64,000 nt of DNA from Tritonibacter horizontis (GCF_001518015.1 NZ_LPUY01000048.1:37386-101385); one strand, 5' to 3'; numbered from the stretch's first letter, positions 27,155-36,398 are shown. A program made the numbers and translations. Notes: generated by a model not told the origin, from the sequence alone.

Positions 27155-27655
27155 ATGACAGCAAACACAGAAACCTTTGAGACAAGCGATACCGGATGGC
27201 TGTCCGTCATCCGCCGATACATTGTCTATACCGCCGTCGGTCATCTGATCTGGGAAATGGCACATATCCCGCTCTACACGATCTGGGTCGAAGGCACCTG
27301 GGGAGAAATTGCGTTCGCGGTCGTGCACTGCACCGGCGGAGACCTGTTGATCGCCATGAGCACGCTCTTGCTCGCCCTGTTTCTTGTCGGAGGGCACGCA
27401 TGGCCGTCGGAACGCGCAGGGCGCGTCCTGCTTCTGGCCGTGGCCCTGGGCGTCTCTTACACGATCTTCAGCGAGTGGCTGAACATCGTGATCCGGGCGG
27501 CCTGGGCCTATCGCGACATCATGCCGGTGGTACCCGTCATCGACGCCGGTCTCACGCCCCTGCTGCAATGGATCATCGTTCCGACCCTGGCATATCGGGC
27601 TGCCACAAGAGTGCCCTTGCGCAAACTTTTCAGGGGTGAAGGTGATTCATGGTAG
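27155..27655 (+). CDS. four-TM membrane protein, unknown
   Basis: A 166-residue integral membrane protein with about four helices, containing HLIWEMAHIPLY and a conserved-looking EWLNI. I do not recognise the family. It overlaps the next ccdA gene by seven bases and sits in a Cu/thiol operon, which is the only guide to its role. Confidence 0.75.
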   Translation: MTANTETFETSDTGWLSVIRRYIVYTAVGHLIWEMAHIPLYTIWVEGTWGEIAFAVVHCTGGDLLIAMSTLLLALFLVGGHAWPSERAGRVLLLAVALGVSYTIFSEWLNIVIRAAWAYRDIMPVVPVIDAGLTPLLQWIIVPTLAYRAATRVPLRKLFRGEGDSW

Positions 27656-28383
27656 ATATCTCGCTTCTGGGCCTCACCGCCGCGCTCTTGGCCGGTACGA
27701 TATCGTTTCTGTCTCCCTGCGTGCTGCCTCTTGTGCCAGGTTATGTCTCCTACGTGGCCGGGCGCACAGCCGCTGAAGGCGGGGCGGCTGCGGCCTCGCC
27801 GTCGCGCGCGGTCTGGCTGAGCCTGTGTTTTGTCCTCGGCTTCTCCACCATTTTCATGGGGCTTGGCGCATCCGCGACAGCATTGGGTCAGGCCCTTCTT
27901 CGGTGGCGGTATGAACTCAACCTCGTTGGGGGCGGCATCATCATTGTCTTCGGGCTTTTCATGATCGGGGCCGCGCGTGTTTCAGTGATGGAACGCGATT
28001 TCCGGTTCAATCTCAACATCCCCGGGGGCCAACCCGCTGCGTCCTATGTCCTCGGTCTTGCTTTCGGTTTCGGTTGGACGCCGTGTATCGGCCCAATTCT
28101 TGGCGCGATCCTGACAACCAGCGCGGCCAGCGCCACGATGGGCGAAGGCGTCATGCTCCTTGCCGTCTATTCCGCTGGCCTCGGGATACCATTTCTGATC
28201 GTTGCCGGTTTCACCGATCAGATCGCGGGCCGGCTCCGCGCCATCGGCCGGGTCGGCCGTCGCCTTCACCAGATTGCGGGCGTCGTCATGATCCTCATGG
28301 GCGTGGCGATGATGACGGGACAGTTGAGCGCGTTGTCGTACTGGATGCTTGATGCGTTTCCGGTTCTTGGACGAATAGGATAA
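27649..28383 (+). CDS. ccdA: CcdA-type thiol-electron transporter
   Basis: A 244-residue six-helix membrane protein. The two redox Cys are in SFLSPCVLPLVPGY and FGFGWTPCIGPILG, the CcdA/DsbD-core pattern. It carries reducing equivalents from cytoplasmic thioredoxin to periplasmic CcmG/TlpA proteins, both of which are encoded in the same operon (22992, 23561). Confidence 0.94.
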   Translation: MVDISLLGLTAALLAGTISFLSPCVLPLVPGYVSYVAGRTAAEGGAAAASPSRAVWLSLCFVLGFSTIFMGLGASATALGQALLRWRYELNLVGGGIIIVFGLFMIGAARVSVMERDFRFNLNIPGGQPAASYVLGLAFGFGWTPCIGPILGAILTTSAASATMGEGVMLLAVYSAGLGIPFLIVAGFTDQIAGRLRAIGRVGRRLHQIAGVVMILMGVAMMTGQLSALSYWMLDAFPVLGRIG

Positions 28384-28389
28384 CAGCTC

Positions 28390-29004
28390 ATGCGGTTCTA
28401 CGAAAAACACATCCTTCCGGGCCTCACGCATCTCACCATGGGTCAGGAACAGCTTCTTCCCTACCGAAGGCGCGCAGTCTCAGGTGCGAAGGGGCGCGTG
28501 CTGGAGATCGGGATCGGCTCGGGCCTGAACCTCGCGCTCTACCCCGACGCCGTGGATCAGATCGTCGGTGTGGACCCGTCGCCGGAACTCCTTAATCAGG
28601 CCGCGGAGGCTTCTCAGGGCTTGACACCGACAACGGAGATGATCGAGGGCGTGGCCGAAGCATTGCCGCTGGAAGATCGCAGCGTTGACTGCGTGATTGC
28701 TACCTGGATGCTCTGCAGCGTGTCGGAACCGGAGAAGGTGCTGGCCGAGATCCAGCGCGTTCTCAAACCTGACGGCGTCTTCCGCTTCGTCGAGCATGGA
28801 ACAGCGCCGGAACCCAGCGTCCAGCGTTGGCAGCGCTGGCTCACGCTTGCCTGGAAACGTTGTGCCGGAAACTGTCACCTTGACCGCCAGACAGACACTC
28901 TGGTCGAGCAGAACGGCTTCCGCATGGAGCGGCTCGACACCGGCTACGCGAAAGGTCCGAAACCCTTTGTTTTCATGTATGAGGGGCAAGCTCGCCTTTA
29001 TTGA
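28390..29004 (+). CDS. class I SAM methyltransferase, METTL7-like
   Basis: A 204-residue methyltransferase with SAM motif I VLEIGIGSGLNLAL, acidic residue in VGVDPSPELL, and motif LKPDGVFRFVEHG. The WKRCAGNCHLDRQTD segment resembles the C-terminal region of METTL7-type alkyl-thiol methyltransferases. That suggests methylation of a thiol or metalloid ligand, but the substrate is not provable here. It follows ccdA closely. Confidence 0.8.
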   Translation: MRFYEKHILPGLTHLTMGQEQLLPYRRRAVSGAKGRVLEIGIGSGLNLALYPDAVDQIVGVDPSPELLNQAAEASQGLTPTTEMIEGVAEALPLEDRSVDCVIATWMLCSVSEPEKVLAEIQRVLKPDGVFRFVEHGTAPEPSVQRWQRWLTLAWKRCAGNCHLDRQTDTLVEQNGFRMERLDTGYAKGPKPFVFMYEGQARLY

Positions 29005-29024
29005 GGCAGCTTAGAAGGAGAACA

Positions 29025-29771
29025 ATGTCGGCTTCCAAATGGCGAGATACTGATGACAAGGTAACCAACTCTCGGCGGGAACTTATAGAATATATCAGGG
29101 GTTACCGCATCATGAGCAAGCAGAAAAATGATAGACAAACCAATCTGACACGCGGCATCCGCGTCGAGATCGCCAGCCTTGTCTACAATCTGATCGAGGT
29201 CGTCGTATCCGTCACCGTTGGACTTCTGACCGGCAGCGCCGCACTAGTGAGTTGGGGTTTCGACAGCACGGTCGAAGCCACCTCAGCCGGGACGCTGATC
29301 TGGCGCTTGAAGGCCGAGAAGGACGGTGGCGACAAGCGCACGGTCCTGCATCGCAACAAGGTCGCGCTCTATGTGGTCGCCTGTGCTTTCTGGATCGTCG
29401 TCGCCGCGATCCTCTACGAGGCGGTGTCCGCCTTCATCTCGCAGGAGGCACCGGGCTTCAATTGGTGGGGGATCGCGATCCTGTTTGTCTCTTTAGTGGT
29501 CAATCCGCTATTGGCCTGGGGCAAGTATCGCTACGGCAAGCGGCTCGATTCACCCGCCCTGAAATATGATGCCAAGGATACCATGATCTGCGAATACCAG
29601 ACCATTGTGGTGTTGGCCGGAATCGGTCTGACGCAATGGATGGGCTGGTGGTGGGCCGATCCGGTCGCGGCGCTTCTGATCGTGCCCTACGTTGCGTGGG
29701 AGGCGTTCGAGGCCACGAAGGATGCGCGGTCGGTCGGGCCGGGTGAGGCCGAAGCTACTGCCGACGCCTGA
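29025..29771 (+). CDS. CDF-like cation transporter
   Basis: A 248-residue protein with about five helices; it keeps CDF-type SAALVSWGFDSTVEAT and YDAKDTMICEYQTI segments, where the second replaces the usual HxxxD metal site. Because of these substitutions the substrate is unclear. GGAG six bases before ATG 29025 sets the start; an internal ATG at 29112 lacks a ribosome site. Its 3' end overlaps the P450 gene 3' end by 17 bases. Confidence 0.8.
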   Translation: MSASKWRDTDDKVTNSRRELIEYIRGYRIMSKQKNDRQTNLTRGIRVEIASLVYNLIEVVVSVTVGLLTGSAALVSWGFDSTVEATSAGTLIWRLKAEKDGGDKRTVLHRNKVALYVVACAFWIVVAAILYEAVSAFISQEAPGFNWWGIAILFVSLVVNPLLAWGKYRYGKRLDSPALKYDAKDTMICEYQTIVVLAGIGLTQWMGWWWADPVAALLIVPYVAWEAFEATKDARSVGPGEAEATADA

Positions 29772-31002
29772 CGTTGCGCATGATGAACCGGTTCTGGGGC
29801 AGTGATGGCAGCTCTCCTGGGTCAAGCTCCAAATCCTGATCCGGCACATCGTAGTCGATGTCGTTCACAAGATACCTGCAAAACGCCTTCATCTGACTGA
29901 TCGCGATCCATTCACCCGGGCAGCGGTGGTTCGTGTAGTGGTTGCCGCCGCCCTGTGGAATGAAGTCGTAGGGGTTTTCGGCGCGGCCCCGAAACCGTTC
30001 GGGCCGAAACTCAAGTGGCGCATCCCATGAACGCCGATCGGTGTTCGTACCATAGAGGTCCAGCAGAACCCGGTGTCCTTTGGGAAAGCGATACCCTTGC
30101 CACTCGAAAGTACTTTTGACTCGTGCCGCGACCGCAGGAAAGAATGGATAGAGGCGGCGGACCTCCTGAACGAAGGGTTCGAGCAGTCCTTCGTCGTTCC
30201 GCAGTTTCTCCTGCCATTCTGGGTACCTGTACAGGGCGTGCGCCGTCTGCACGATGAATACAGACACCGCCACGGTTGGACGCAAGACGTTCAGCAACTC
30301 TACGGCGGCCACCCTGGGGTTCAACAACTCCCCGTCGAGATCGCGCCATGTCGCGATGAAATGAAGGGCGCTTTCCTGCGTCGGCTGAAGCTCGCCATCG
30401 CGGACCTGTTGGATCATCCGTGCTGCCCATTTTTCCAGGCGGTGGCGCGCCAGTCGCGCGGCCCAATGTTTCGGGCCGATGGCACCGGCGTCCTGAAAAA
30501 GCGATGTAAGCTGCGCCGTTCGGGTCGCCACCTCCGCCTCGGGAATCGGAACCCCACACCAGGCGCAAACGGCTCTCGTGAGCATTTCGCGCACTTCGTC
30601 GTAAAAAACGACTTCGTTCCTCGCCTCCCAGTCCGGCGCAAAGTTGTCCAGCATGTGAAGTGACATGCCCTGAAGCGCGGCTATATGCTCGGTCCCCATC
30701 ATCGACATGAACATCTTCTTGCGGTGCTGGTGGGTAGCGTCGTCCAATCCCTGAACGCCGCCTTCACCCAATAGGGTCTTTTGTATGCGGCTTGGCATCG
30801 AGCCTTCGCGGATCAGCTGCTCTTCCCGATAGAAGGCTTCTGCCGCGGCAGCGCCAGTCATGCAGATTGTCTTGTGAAGAAGAATGCGCGTTTCGAAGAG
30901 GTCTGCGTCGAGATGGCGGCAAGTTTGCCGAATGAACCCATACGGGTTGCGCAGCAGGGCGAGTGTGCTGTCAAAGCCTGTTGCAGATGGCATGCTAGAC
31001 AT
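29755..31002 (-). CDS. cytochrome P450, CYP152-like fatty-acid peroxygenase
   Basis: A 415-residue P450. The haem loop is NHRCPGE (Cys thiolate), with the ExxR helix (EVRRLYP) and I-helix segment NVLRPTVAVS, where RP replaces the usual acid-Thr pair as in CYP152 (SPalpha/BSbeta) enzymes that use hydrogen peroxide to hydroxylate fatty acids. AGGAGG seven bases before ATG 31002 fixes the start. No redox partner lies nearby, as expected for a peroxygenase. Confidence 0.9.
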   Translation of the reverse strand: MSSMPSATGFDSTLALLRNPYGFIRQTCRHLDADLFETRILLHKTICMTGAAAAEAFYREEQLIREGSMPSRIQKTLLGEGGVQGLDDATHQHRKKMFMSMMGTEHIAALQGMSLHMLDNFAPDWEARNEVVFYDEVREMLTRAVCAWCGVPIPEAEVATRTAQLTSLFQDAGAIGPKHWAARLARHRLEKWAARMIQQVRDGELQPTQESALHFIATWRDLDGELLNPRVAAVELLNVLRPTVAVSVFIVQTAHALYRYPEWQEKLRNDEGLLEPFVQEVRRLYPFFPAVAARVKSTFEWQGYRFPKGHRVLLDLYGTNTDRRSWDAPLEFRPERFRGRAENPYDFIPQGGGNHYTNHRCPGEWIAISQMKAFCRYLVNDIDYDVPDQDLELDPGELPSLPQNRFIMRNVRRRQ

Positions 31003-31129
31003 CGGCTATCCTCCTGTTTCTATTCTCTTTTTCTGGCCTTTTTTGCCTCGCCGTTCGCGGGGCGGGCACGGTGCCGAAACAGCAGTGCCGCTCCGAAGGA
31101 AAGCACGGCGTCCGCGCCCATAACATCTG

Positions 31130-32503
31130 TCACCGCTGGATCAGCTGCGGCGCATCCGCATCCCCAAGGGCCATTTCGGGGAGCCAAGTGATAAGCTGAG
31201 GAAACGAGATCAGCGCCACGATCAATACGATCTCAATGGCAACAAGAGGTACCGCTCCGCGATAGATATCGGATAGGTTGATACCCTTCGGTGCCGCCAT
31301 CTTAGCAAAAAACAGGGCATAGCCGAAGGGAGGCGTCAGGAAGGACGTTTGCAAGGCCAACGCAATCAGGCCAGCGATCCAGATCTGCGCAAAGTAGGCA
31401 GAGCCGACGTGATCTGCGAAGTCGAGATCTGAAATAATCGGCATCAGTACGGGTACAAAGACCAGCAGCACCTCGATCCAGTCAAAAACAAACCCAAGTA
31501 TGATGATCACGCCAAGGAGGATCGCCAACAGTTCCCACCGGGTGAGATCGAATGCGGATATCCACTCGAAGATGACGTCCGGTCCACCGACCAGGTGGAA
31601 ACTGAGCGAGAATACCGATGCGCCCAATACGATGAAGAAGACCATCGACGTCATCGTGCTTGTCTGCACCGTGACAGAGTTCAACGATGAGAAAGACAAG
31701 CGCTTTCGCGCCAGCGCGACCAATAGCGCGCCAAAAACCCCTACTCCAGCCGCCTCTGTTAGTGTCGCAAAGCCCAGAATGATGCTGAGCGGAATGGATG
31801 CGATGACCGCGACAGACGCGAGTACAAACAAGAGGTCTGACACAAGATTGGTCTTGGGTGTGTCCAGCGGGATTTCGACCGTTTTTCTCAACGTGACCGC
31901 AAAGTAGACCGCGAAGGCCATGACCATCAGAAGCACAGGTACGATGAGGGCCACATACATCAATCCGATGCGCAGATAGAACACGTTCGAGATGAAGAAC
32001 AGCATCACGGCTGGCGGGAACACGACACCCAATGCTCCAGAAGCTGCGACAGCGCCTCCTGCGGTTCGCGGTGCGTAGCCCGACGCCATCATCGGGGCAT
32101 AGGCCACCAACGCCACAGTTATGACGGAAGCACCGATCACCCCGGCGGCGGGCGCAAGAACGAGGCCGATCAGCAAAGTCGCAATGGCGTAGCGACCGGG
32201 AACGCCTGTCAGAAGACGCCCCAGCAAGCGAAACATGGTTTCGGCAATCCCGCTGGCATTCAGGATCAGGCCAAGAAAAATCAACATTGGAACGCTGGTG
32301 AATTGGACTGATTCATTGGTCAGTACACCACGGGCCCGCAGGTAGATCAGCCCCAGATGCTGAAAATCAATGATCCCCACCCAAACCGCAGCGACAAACC
32401 CCAAGAAGCCTGTCCCCGCGAGCACCAGCGCCACCGGAAAGCCACTGAAAACCCCAATCGCCATCACGACAAGCATGGCAACCGTGAAGACCTCATTCAC
32501 CAT
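31130..32503 (-). CDS. TRAP transporter large permease (DctM)
   Basis: A 457-residue protein with about 12 membrane helices, typical DctM motifs (PVALVLAGTGFLGF, LTNESVQFTSVPMLIFLG, PPAVMLFFISN, LTPPFGYALFF). ATG 32503 overlaps the small permease gene by 11 bases, so the in-frame upstream extension is not needed. It imports an organic acid with a periplasmic binding protein. No DctP gene is adjacent. Confidence 0.93.
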   Translation of the reverse strand: MVNEVFTVAMLVVMAIGVFSGFPVALVLAGTGFLGFVAAVWVGIIDFQHLGLIYLRARGVLTNESVQFTSVPMLIFLGLILNASGIAETMFRLLGRLLTGVPGRYAIATLLIGLVLAPAAGVIGASVITVALVAYAPMMASGYAPRTAGGAVAASGALGVVFPPAVMLFFISNVFYLRIGLMYVALIVPVLLMVMAFAVYFAVTLRKTVEIPLDTPKTNLVSDLLFVLASVAVIASIPLSIILGFATLTEAAGVGVFGALLVALARKRLSFSSLNSVTVQTSTMTSMVFFIVLGASVFSLSFHLVGGPDVIFEWISAFDLTRWELLAILLGVIIILGFVFDWIEVLLVFVPVLMPIISDLDFADHVGSAYFAQIWIAGLIALALQTSFLTPPFGYALFFAKMAAPKGINLSDIYRGAVPLVAIEIVLIVALISFPQLITWLPEMALGDADAPQLIQR

Positions 32504-33014
32504 TGTGCAGGCCGCTTGCTTGTTCCGGTGCACCTTGCGCACGTCTCCCTGTCAGAAAGGCGATGTTGCGAAGGGCTACGATCATCCCGGCAAGAGCCAG
32601 CAGGATGGGGCCGATGACCCCGGCAATGCGTTGTGCCCACAACTGGGTTTCCGCGTATTTCGTGGTGCGCATCAAACCGTCCCATCCGTAGTAGGTCAGG
32701 ATGGCGGCGAGCGGCAGAAGGACAAAAAGGCCGCCAATCAGTTCGATCCACGCAATGCGGCGGGCGGACCAATGTCTGCGAAGAACATCAACGCGCACGT
32801 GACCGTCGCGCAGATAGGTATACCCAAAGGTCAAGAAAATCAGGATGAACAGCAGTGACGTGGACAGGTCGGGCAAATAGCTTGACACGCCAAGTTGTAG
32901 CTTGCGATCCAGCATCTGAAGCGCGCCATAAGCAGCAATCGAAACAACTGTCAGCCACGCAGTCACGACGCCGATGCCGTGAATGCCACGGTCAATCCAA
33001 TCCAAAAATCTCAA
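32493..33014 (-). CDS. TRAP transporter small permease (DctQ)
   Basis: A 173-residue four-helix protein of the DctQ type (WIELIGGLFVLLPLAAI, YLRDGHVRVDVL). It starts at TTG 33014 eight bases after GGAGGG. It pairs with DctM. The missing binding protein is the oddity: the next upstream gene on this strand is lspA. Confidence 0.88.
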   Translation of the reverse strand: MRFLDWIDRGIHGIGVVTAWLTVVSIAAYGALQMLDRKLQLGVSSYLPDLSTSLLFILIFLTFGYTYLRDGHVRVDVLRRHWSARRIAWIELIGGLFVLLPLAAILTYYGWDGLMRTTKYAETQLWAQRIAGVIGPILLALAGMIVALRNIAFLTGRRAQGAPEQASGLHNGE

Positions 33015-33051
33015 GCCGAATTCCCTCCCAAAGTTCTTTGCCTGTTAGCTG

Positions 33052-33561
33052 TTATCCCCCCGTGACATCTCCCTTGCGATTGTCTTGTTCCCGATTTTCC
33101 GGCCTGACTTTCGAGGTGCGAAAGCTGTCCCAGAACAGCAATGCTGCCCCACAAAAGATCGCCACGTCAGCCAAGTTGAAGGACGGCCAGTGGTATGACC
33201 CGTAATGGAAGTCGAGAAAGTCAGGGACGGCCTGATAGCGCAGACGGTCAAGGATATTGCCAAGCGCGCCTCCGATGATCAGACCGAGCGCCGCACCTGT
33301 CAGCCCGTCCGGAGCCTTCCATAGCCAGATCAGCAGCCATGCCACGACCACGGCAGCAAGTGCGACCAGACCCCACCAGGGTACGACCCCGCCGAGCATA
33401 CCGAAGCTGACCCCATCGTTCAAAACCCGCACGAGGTTGAGAAAGGGCAGAACCTCGACCCCGTTCTCAAGCGCCGGGGTGTTCAGGGCAAGCGCCTTGG
33501 TGCCCTGATCGAAACCGAAAGCTGCAATCGCACAGAGCCCACCCAGAACGCGGTTGTTCAT
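33052..33561 (-). CDS. lspA: signal peptidase II (LspA), copy 1
   Basis: A 169-residue inner-membrane aspartyl peptidase that cleaves prolipoprotein signals. It has the conserved DQGTKALAL, VRVLNDGVSFGM, GNILDRLRYQAVPDFLDFH and SFNLADVAIF blocks with catalytic Asp in each of the last two. The start overlaps the HMA-CDF stop (ATGA). LspA homologues beside lead/zinc transporters are known (PbrC); the CDF neighbour and ArsR regulator fit that. Second copy at 49138. Confidence 0.93.
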   Translation of the reverse strand: MNNRVLGGLCAIAAFGFDQGTKALALNTPALENGVEVLPFLNLVRVLNDGVSFGMLGGVVPWWGLVALAAVVVAWLLIWLWKAPDGLTGAALGLIIGGALGNILDRLRYQAVPDFLDFHYGSYHWPSFNLADVAIFCGAALLFWDSFRTSKVRPENREQDNRKGDVTGG

Positions 33562-34412
33562 GCCGCCGCCTTCAAGTCGGAGCGTGCATCGCGGATGATC
33601 GACCAGGAAGAATGCAGGAATAACCCGGCGATGCCGAAGGCGACAATGAGGTCGGGCCACGCGCTACCCAGCCAAACCACCAGACCGGCCGCGACAACGA
33701 CTGCCGCATTGCCAATGGCGTCGTTGCGCGAGAACAGCCAGACGGCACGCATGTTCGCGTCCCCCTTCCGGTACTGCAGCAACGGCAGCACGGAGATGAC
33801 ATTGATCACAAGAGCAATCAGGCCCAGAAGCCCCATCAGCGTGGCGTCTGGGGTTGTCGGCTCGAATGCCCGCATGATGGTTGTCCCAAAGACGCCAAGA
33901 CCGAGCAGGGCAAGGAAGATGCCTTGGATCAGGGCCGACCGCGCCCGCCAGAGAAGACTCCAACCGATGGCCAGCAGGCCGAGGAAGGTGATCGCGCCAT
34001 CACCAATAAAATCCAGCGCGTCGGCCTTCACCGCCTGTGACCCGGCAAGAAACCCACCAATCATTTCCAGAACGCCGTAACCGACATTTAGAATCACGAC
34101 GATCCAGAGCGCGCGGCGGTAGCCCGGGTCCTGATGGGCCGCACTTTGCTGAAGGTCCTCGTCGCTCTCGATGCGGTCGAACCCATATCCCGTTGTCTCA
34201 ACGGCTTTTTCAATCTCCGGCAGGCTTGCTTCAGGGACTTTCAGAGTCATGATATGGGTCGCCGCTGATACTTTCACTGCGTCGGGCGCGACACCCGCAG
34301 ACTGCGCCGCCCGCTCGATCTGGGCGGCATCCTTGGCGCAATCCATTCCGGAAACCCGGTAACGGAGGGGCGGCGTATCTGCTGTCGATCCGGTGCTTTC
34401 GGTGTTGGCCAT
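33558..34412 (-). CDS. HMA-CDF fusion metal transporter
   Basis: A 284-residue protein. N-terminal HMA-like domain with YRVSGMDCAKDAAQIE (a single Cys), then a cation-diffusion-facilitator membrane part with KADALDFIGDGAITF and FSRNDAIGNAAVVVAAG, the two metal-site helices in altered form. It probably exports Zn, Cd or Pb. AGGAG precedes ATG 34412; the longer open frame lies over the divergent ArsR gene. It overlaps lspA. Confidence 0.88.
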   Translation of the reverse strand: MANTESTGSTADTPPLRYRVSGMDCAKDAAQIERAAQSAGVAPDAVKVSAATHIMTLKVPEASLPEIEKAVETTGYGFDRIESDEDLQQSAAHQDPGYRRALWIVVILNVGYGVLEMIGGFLAGSQAVKADALDFIGDGAITFLGLLAIGWSLLWRARSALIQGIFLALLGLGVFGTTIMRAFEPTTPDATLMGLLGLIALVINVISVLPLLQYRKGDANMRAVWLFSRNDAIGNAAVVVAAGLVVWLGSAWPDLIVAFGIAGLFLHSSWSIIRDARSDLKAAA

Positions 34413-34450
34413 CGGTGCAATACTCCTGCTAAAGTGGATCAAGTTCAAAC

Positions 34451-34470
34451 ATATCAGCAAGGAGTGATAT
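34451..34470. promoter_or_regulatory. ArsR-family operator candidate
   Basis: ATATCA (34451-34456) and TGATAT (34465-34470) form an inverted repeat with eight-base spacer, covering the ribosome site of the ArsR gene and facing the HMA-CDF promoter. The position is right for autorepression and divergent control. Confidence 0.5.
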
Positions 34471-34471
34471 G

Positions 34472-34819
34472 ATGCAAGTCTTCGCCGACCGCAATGCTGC
34501 GGCCGCTGGCATCGAGCGTAGGGCAAAGCTCTTTCGCGGTCTTGCCGACCCGAGCCGACTGGCGATACTAGGCGTGCTGTGTGAAGGACCGTTGGTTGTT
34601 CACGAGATCGTCAAACGCACAGGGCTATCGCAGCCCAACGTGTCAAATCATTTGCGATGCCTTCTGGATTGCGGACTTGTCGCCAGCGACCGCGATGGGC
34701 GCTTCATTCGCTACCGGATCAGCAGTCCGCGCATAGCAGCTCTTTTAAATGATGTAGACGCCCTGCTTGATGTGGTCGCAGAAGGTGTTGGGGCTTGTGA
34801 CAATTATCGCGAAGCGTGA
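34472..34819 (+). CDS. ArsR/SmtB repressor, CmtR-like Cd/Pb sensor
   Basis: A 115-residue winged-helix repressor (FRGLADPSRLAILGVL, SQPNVSNHLRCLLDCGLV). The Cys pair in RCLLDCGLV and the C-terminal GACDN match the three Cys of the Cd/Pb sensor CmtR rather than the CadC/ArsR sites. GGAG sits seven bases before ATG 34472; an ATG directly before it (34469) is in frame. It is divergent from HMA-CDF/lspA and presumably represses them until metal binds. Confidence 0.9.
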   Translation: MQVFADRNAAAAGIERRAKLFRGLADPSRLAILGVLCEGPLVVHEIVKRTGLSQPNVSNHLRCLLDCGLVASDRDGRFIRYRISSPRIAALLNDVDALLDVVAEGVGACDNYREA

Positions 34820-35101
34820 ACGATAATATCCCAATGCACGTCATCACGACCACTTCCGCGTGAGGCAAAATTTTATATGGGGCTTGCTGCCAAACGTGTT
34901 GAAAAGACCCATTATTGAAAGCGCTCAATTTAACTGCTCGGCATAGCGAGTTAAGGATCACAATTGAAGCGAAGATCAAGACGAGGCCCGGCATCGTGGC
35001 AGTAGCCTGGTTTCACCCCACAGATCGTGACAGCGCTTAGACTGATAAAGAAACGAACGGGCCCGAAGTATTACCGAGATCGTCTGGCATCAAAATTTCT
35101 C
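34820..35101. other. non-coding gap
   Basis: This stretch has no convincing gene on either strand; its short open frames lack ribosome sites and family patterns. The promoter for the next gene begins at its right edge. Confidence 0.6.
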
Positions 35102-35132
35102 TTGAACCTCTAGTAGCTTTAGGAGTTAAGCC
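35102..35132 (+). promoter_or_regulatory. MerR-family metal promoter (P1)
   Basis: TTGAAC (35102-35107) and TAAGCC (35127-35132) are 19 bp apart. The spacer CTCTAGTAGCTTTAGGAGT is a CadR/PbrR-like dyad. Reads toward the L,D-transpeptidase at 35255. Confidence 0.75.
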
Positions 35133-35254
35133 ACCGACATAGAACGGCACCATGGAGCAAGTTGCCAATAACGCCTCACTCTTTCCCGGGCGAACAACAC
35201 TGCGTTCGGGGTAAGGTTCGGTTTGCCGTCCAATGCGTGAACGGAGCAATCTAT

Positions 35255-35920
35255 ATGCTGACAAGACGACACTTCATCCAGACGACTGCCGCATTGTTCT
35301 CGGCGTCTATCTCGAGTCCGCTCCTCGCTGACACCTGGCCCACTGAAGCGGAAAAGGCGGCTTGGGATGCACAGATTACACCGCCGGGCTATAACCCAGC
35401 CACATCAAACCCGTGGGGCCTGCACCCGCGCTTTCTGCCGCAGCGGGTTATAACTAAAGATGGTCTTGTGGCCGGTGACATCCATGTCGATGCTGTCGCG
35501 CGCTATCTTTACCATATCGAGGAAGGCGGCACGGCGATGCGCTATGGCGTAGCGATTGCTCGTGGCAAACTTTATGAGCCAGGCGTCTACACGATCAAGC
35601 GCAAGGTCAGGTGGCCGCATTGGCAGCCAACACAGAACATGATTGACCGCGACCCGGAGCTCTACGCCGACATCGCTGACGGTATGGAACCCGGACCTGA
35701 GAACGCGCTCGGGTCACGGGCGCTTTATCTCTATGTCGGGGACCGAGACACCTATCTGCGCATCCACGGTACACCACAGCCGCGAAGCATCGGCGGCCGA
35801 GCCAGTTCCGGTTGCGTCCGGATGGTCATGGCGCACATAAACGATCTGTATCCGAATGTGGAGATTGGCTCGACGGCGTTCCTATATTCGGCCGAGGACA
35901 GCGTGACTCCGCAGAGTTGA
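35255..35920 (+). CDS. L,D-transpeptidase (YkuD family), copy 3
   Basis: A 221-residue exported protein with leader TRRHFIQTTAALFSASI. The catalytic block is RIHGTPQPRSIGGR then ASSGCVRM, with Cys near residue 187. GGAG nine bases before ATG 35255 decides the start; an open frame back to 35162 is leader. It sits behind MerR-type promoter P1, implying metal-induced peptidoglycan remodelling. Confidence 0.92.
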   Translation: MLTRRHFIQTTAALFSASISSPLLADTWPTEAEKAAWDAQITPPGYNPATSNPWGLHPRFLPQRVITKDGLVAGDIHVDAVARYLYHIEEGGTAMRYGVAIARGKLYEPGVYTIKRKVRWPHWQPTQNMIDRDPELYADIADGMEPGPENALGSRALYLYVGDRDTYLRIHGTPQPRSIGGRASSGCVRMVMAHINDLYPNVEIGSTAFLYSAEDSVTPQS

Positions 35921-35959
35921 CCCAAGCCGCGCCGTCAATCCGACGCTTGAACGCGTCAA

Positions 35960-36229
35960 TCAGGATTGGCGCGCGACGCAGATGGGATTGCCGCCTGCTG
36001 ATCGCAACGGGACCAAGGTCGTTTCCACCGGCCCACTATGGGCATACCAATAGCAATTATCTTCGGGACGTAGCCGTGCCGTGATGAGATCCTGGTCGGG
36101 TGCAGCGAGGGCTGCGACAGATTCTGGAACATTGCCGATCCTGAATGGATCGTTGTCTTCCTTAGAAGGCACCGCGCAGCCAGCCAGGGCCAATGTTGCA
36201 ACCATGATCACCGCATATTTTTGAAGCAT
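35960..36229 (-). CDS. small lipoprotein, unknown
   Basis: An 89-residue protein with lipobox LALAGC near residues 12-17 after MLQKYAVIMVA, then a short soluble domain with two Cys (EDNCYWY, NPICVAR). It is processed by LspA if real. The start at 36229 is chosen because it begins at the lipoprotein signal. No family recognised. Confidence 0.72.
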   Translation of the reverse strand: MLQKYAVIMVATLALAGCAVPSKEDNDPFRIGNVPESVAALAAPDQDLITARLRPEDNCYWYAHSGPVETTLVPLRSAGGNPICVARQS

Positions 36230-36334
36230 ATCTATCTCACTCTTTGGCAGGTCAGCCGCGTCCTCAGACTTAGCGGCGCGTTTCAAGGTTCCGCAGGTCT
36301 GTGTCCTTATTTGACCAAGTTTCTGTTTTTGCTC

Positions 36335-36365
36335 TTGAAGCTCTAGTTACTGTAGGGGCTATCTC
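36335..36365 (+). promoter_or_regulatory. MerR-family metal promoter (P2)
   Basis: TTGAAG (36335-36340) and TATCTC (36360-36365) are 19 bp apart with spacer CTCTAGTTACTGTAGGGGC. It lies about 35 bp before the ZntA-type ATPase gene. Confidence 0.85.
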
Positions 36366-36398
36366 AATGTGGAATGAACGAATCCCGAGGTCAATCCC

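Noticed and set aside
31020..31121. 33-codon minus-strand ORF between dctM and the P450 gene
   Set aside because: No convincing ribosome site, no known pattern, basic and Ala-rich tail; kept out of the gene list.
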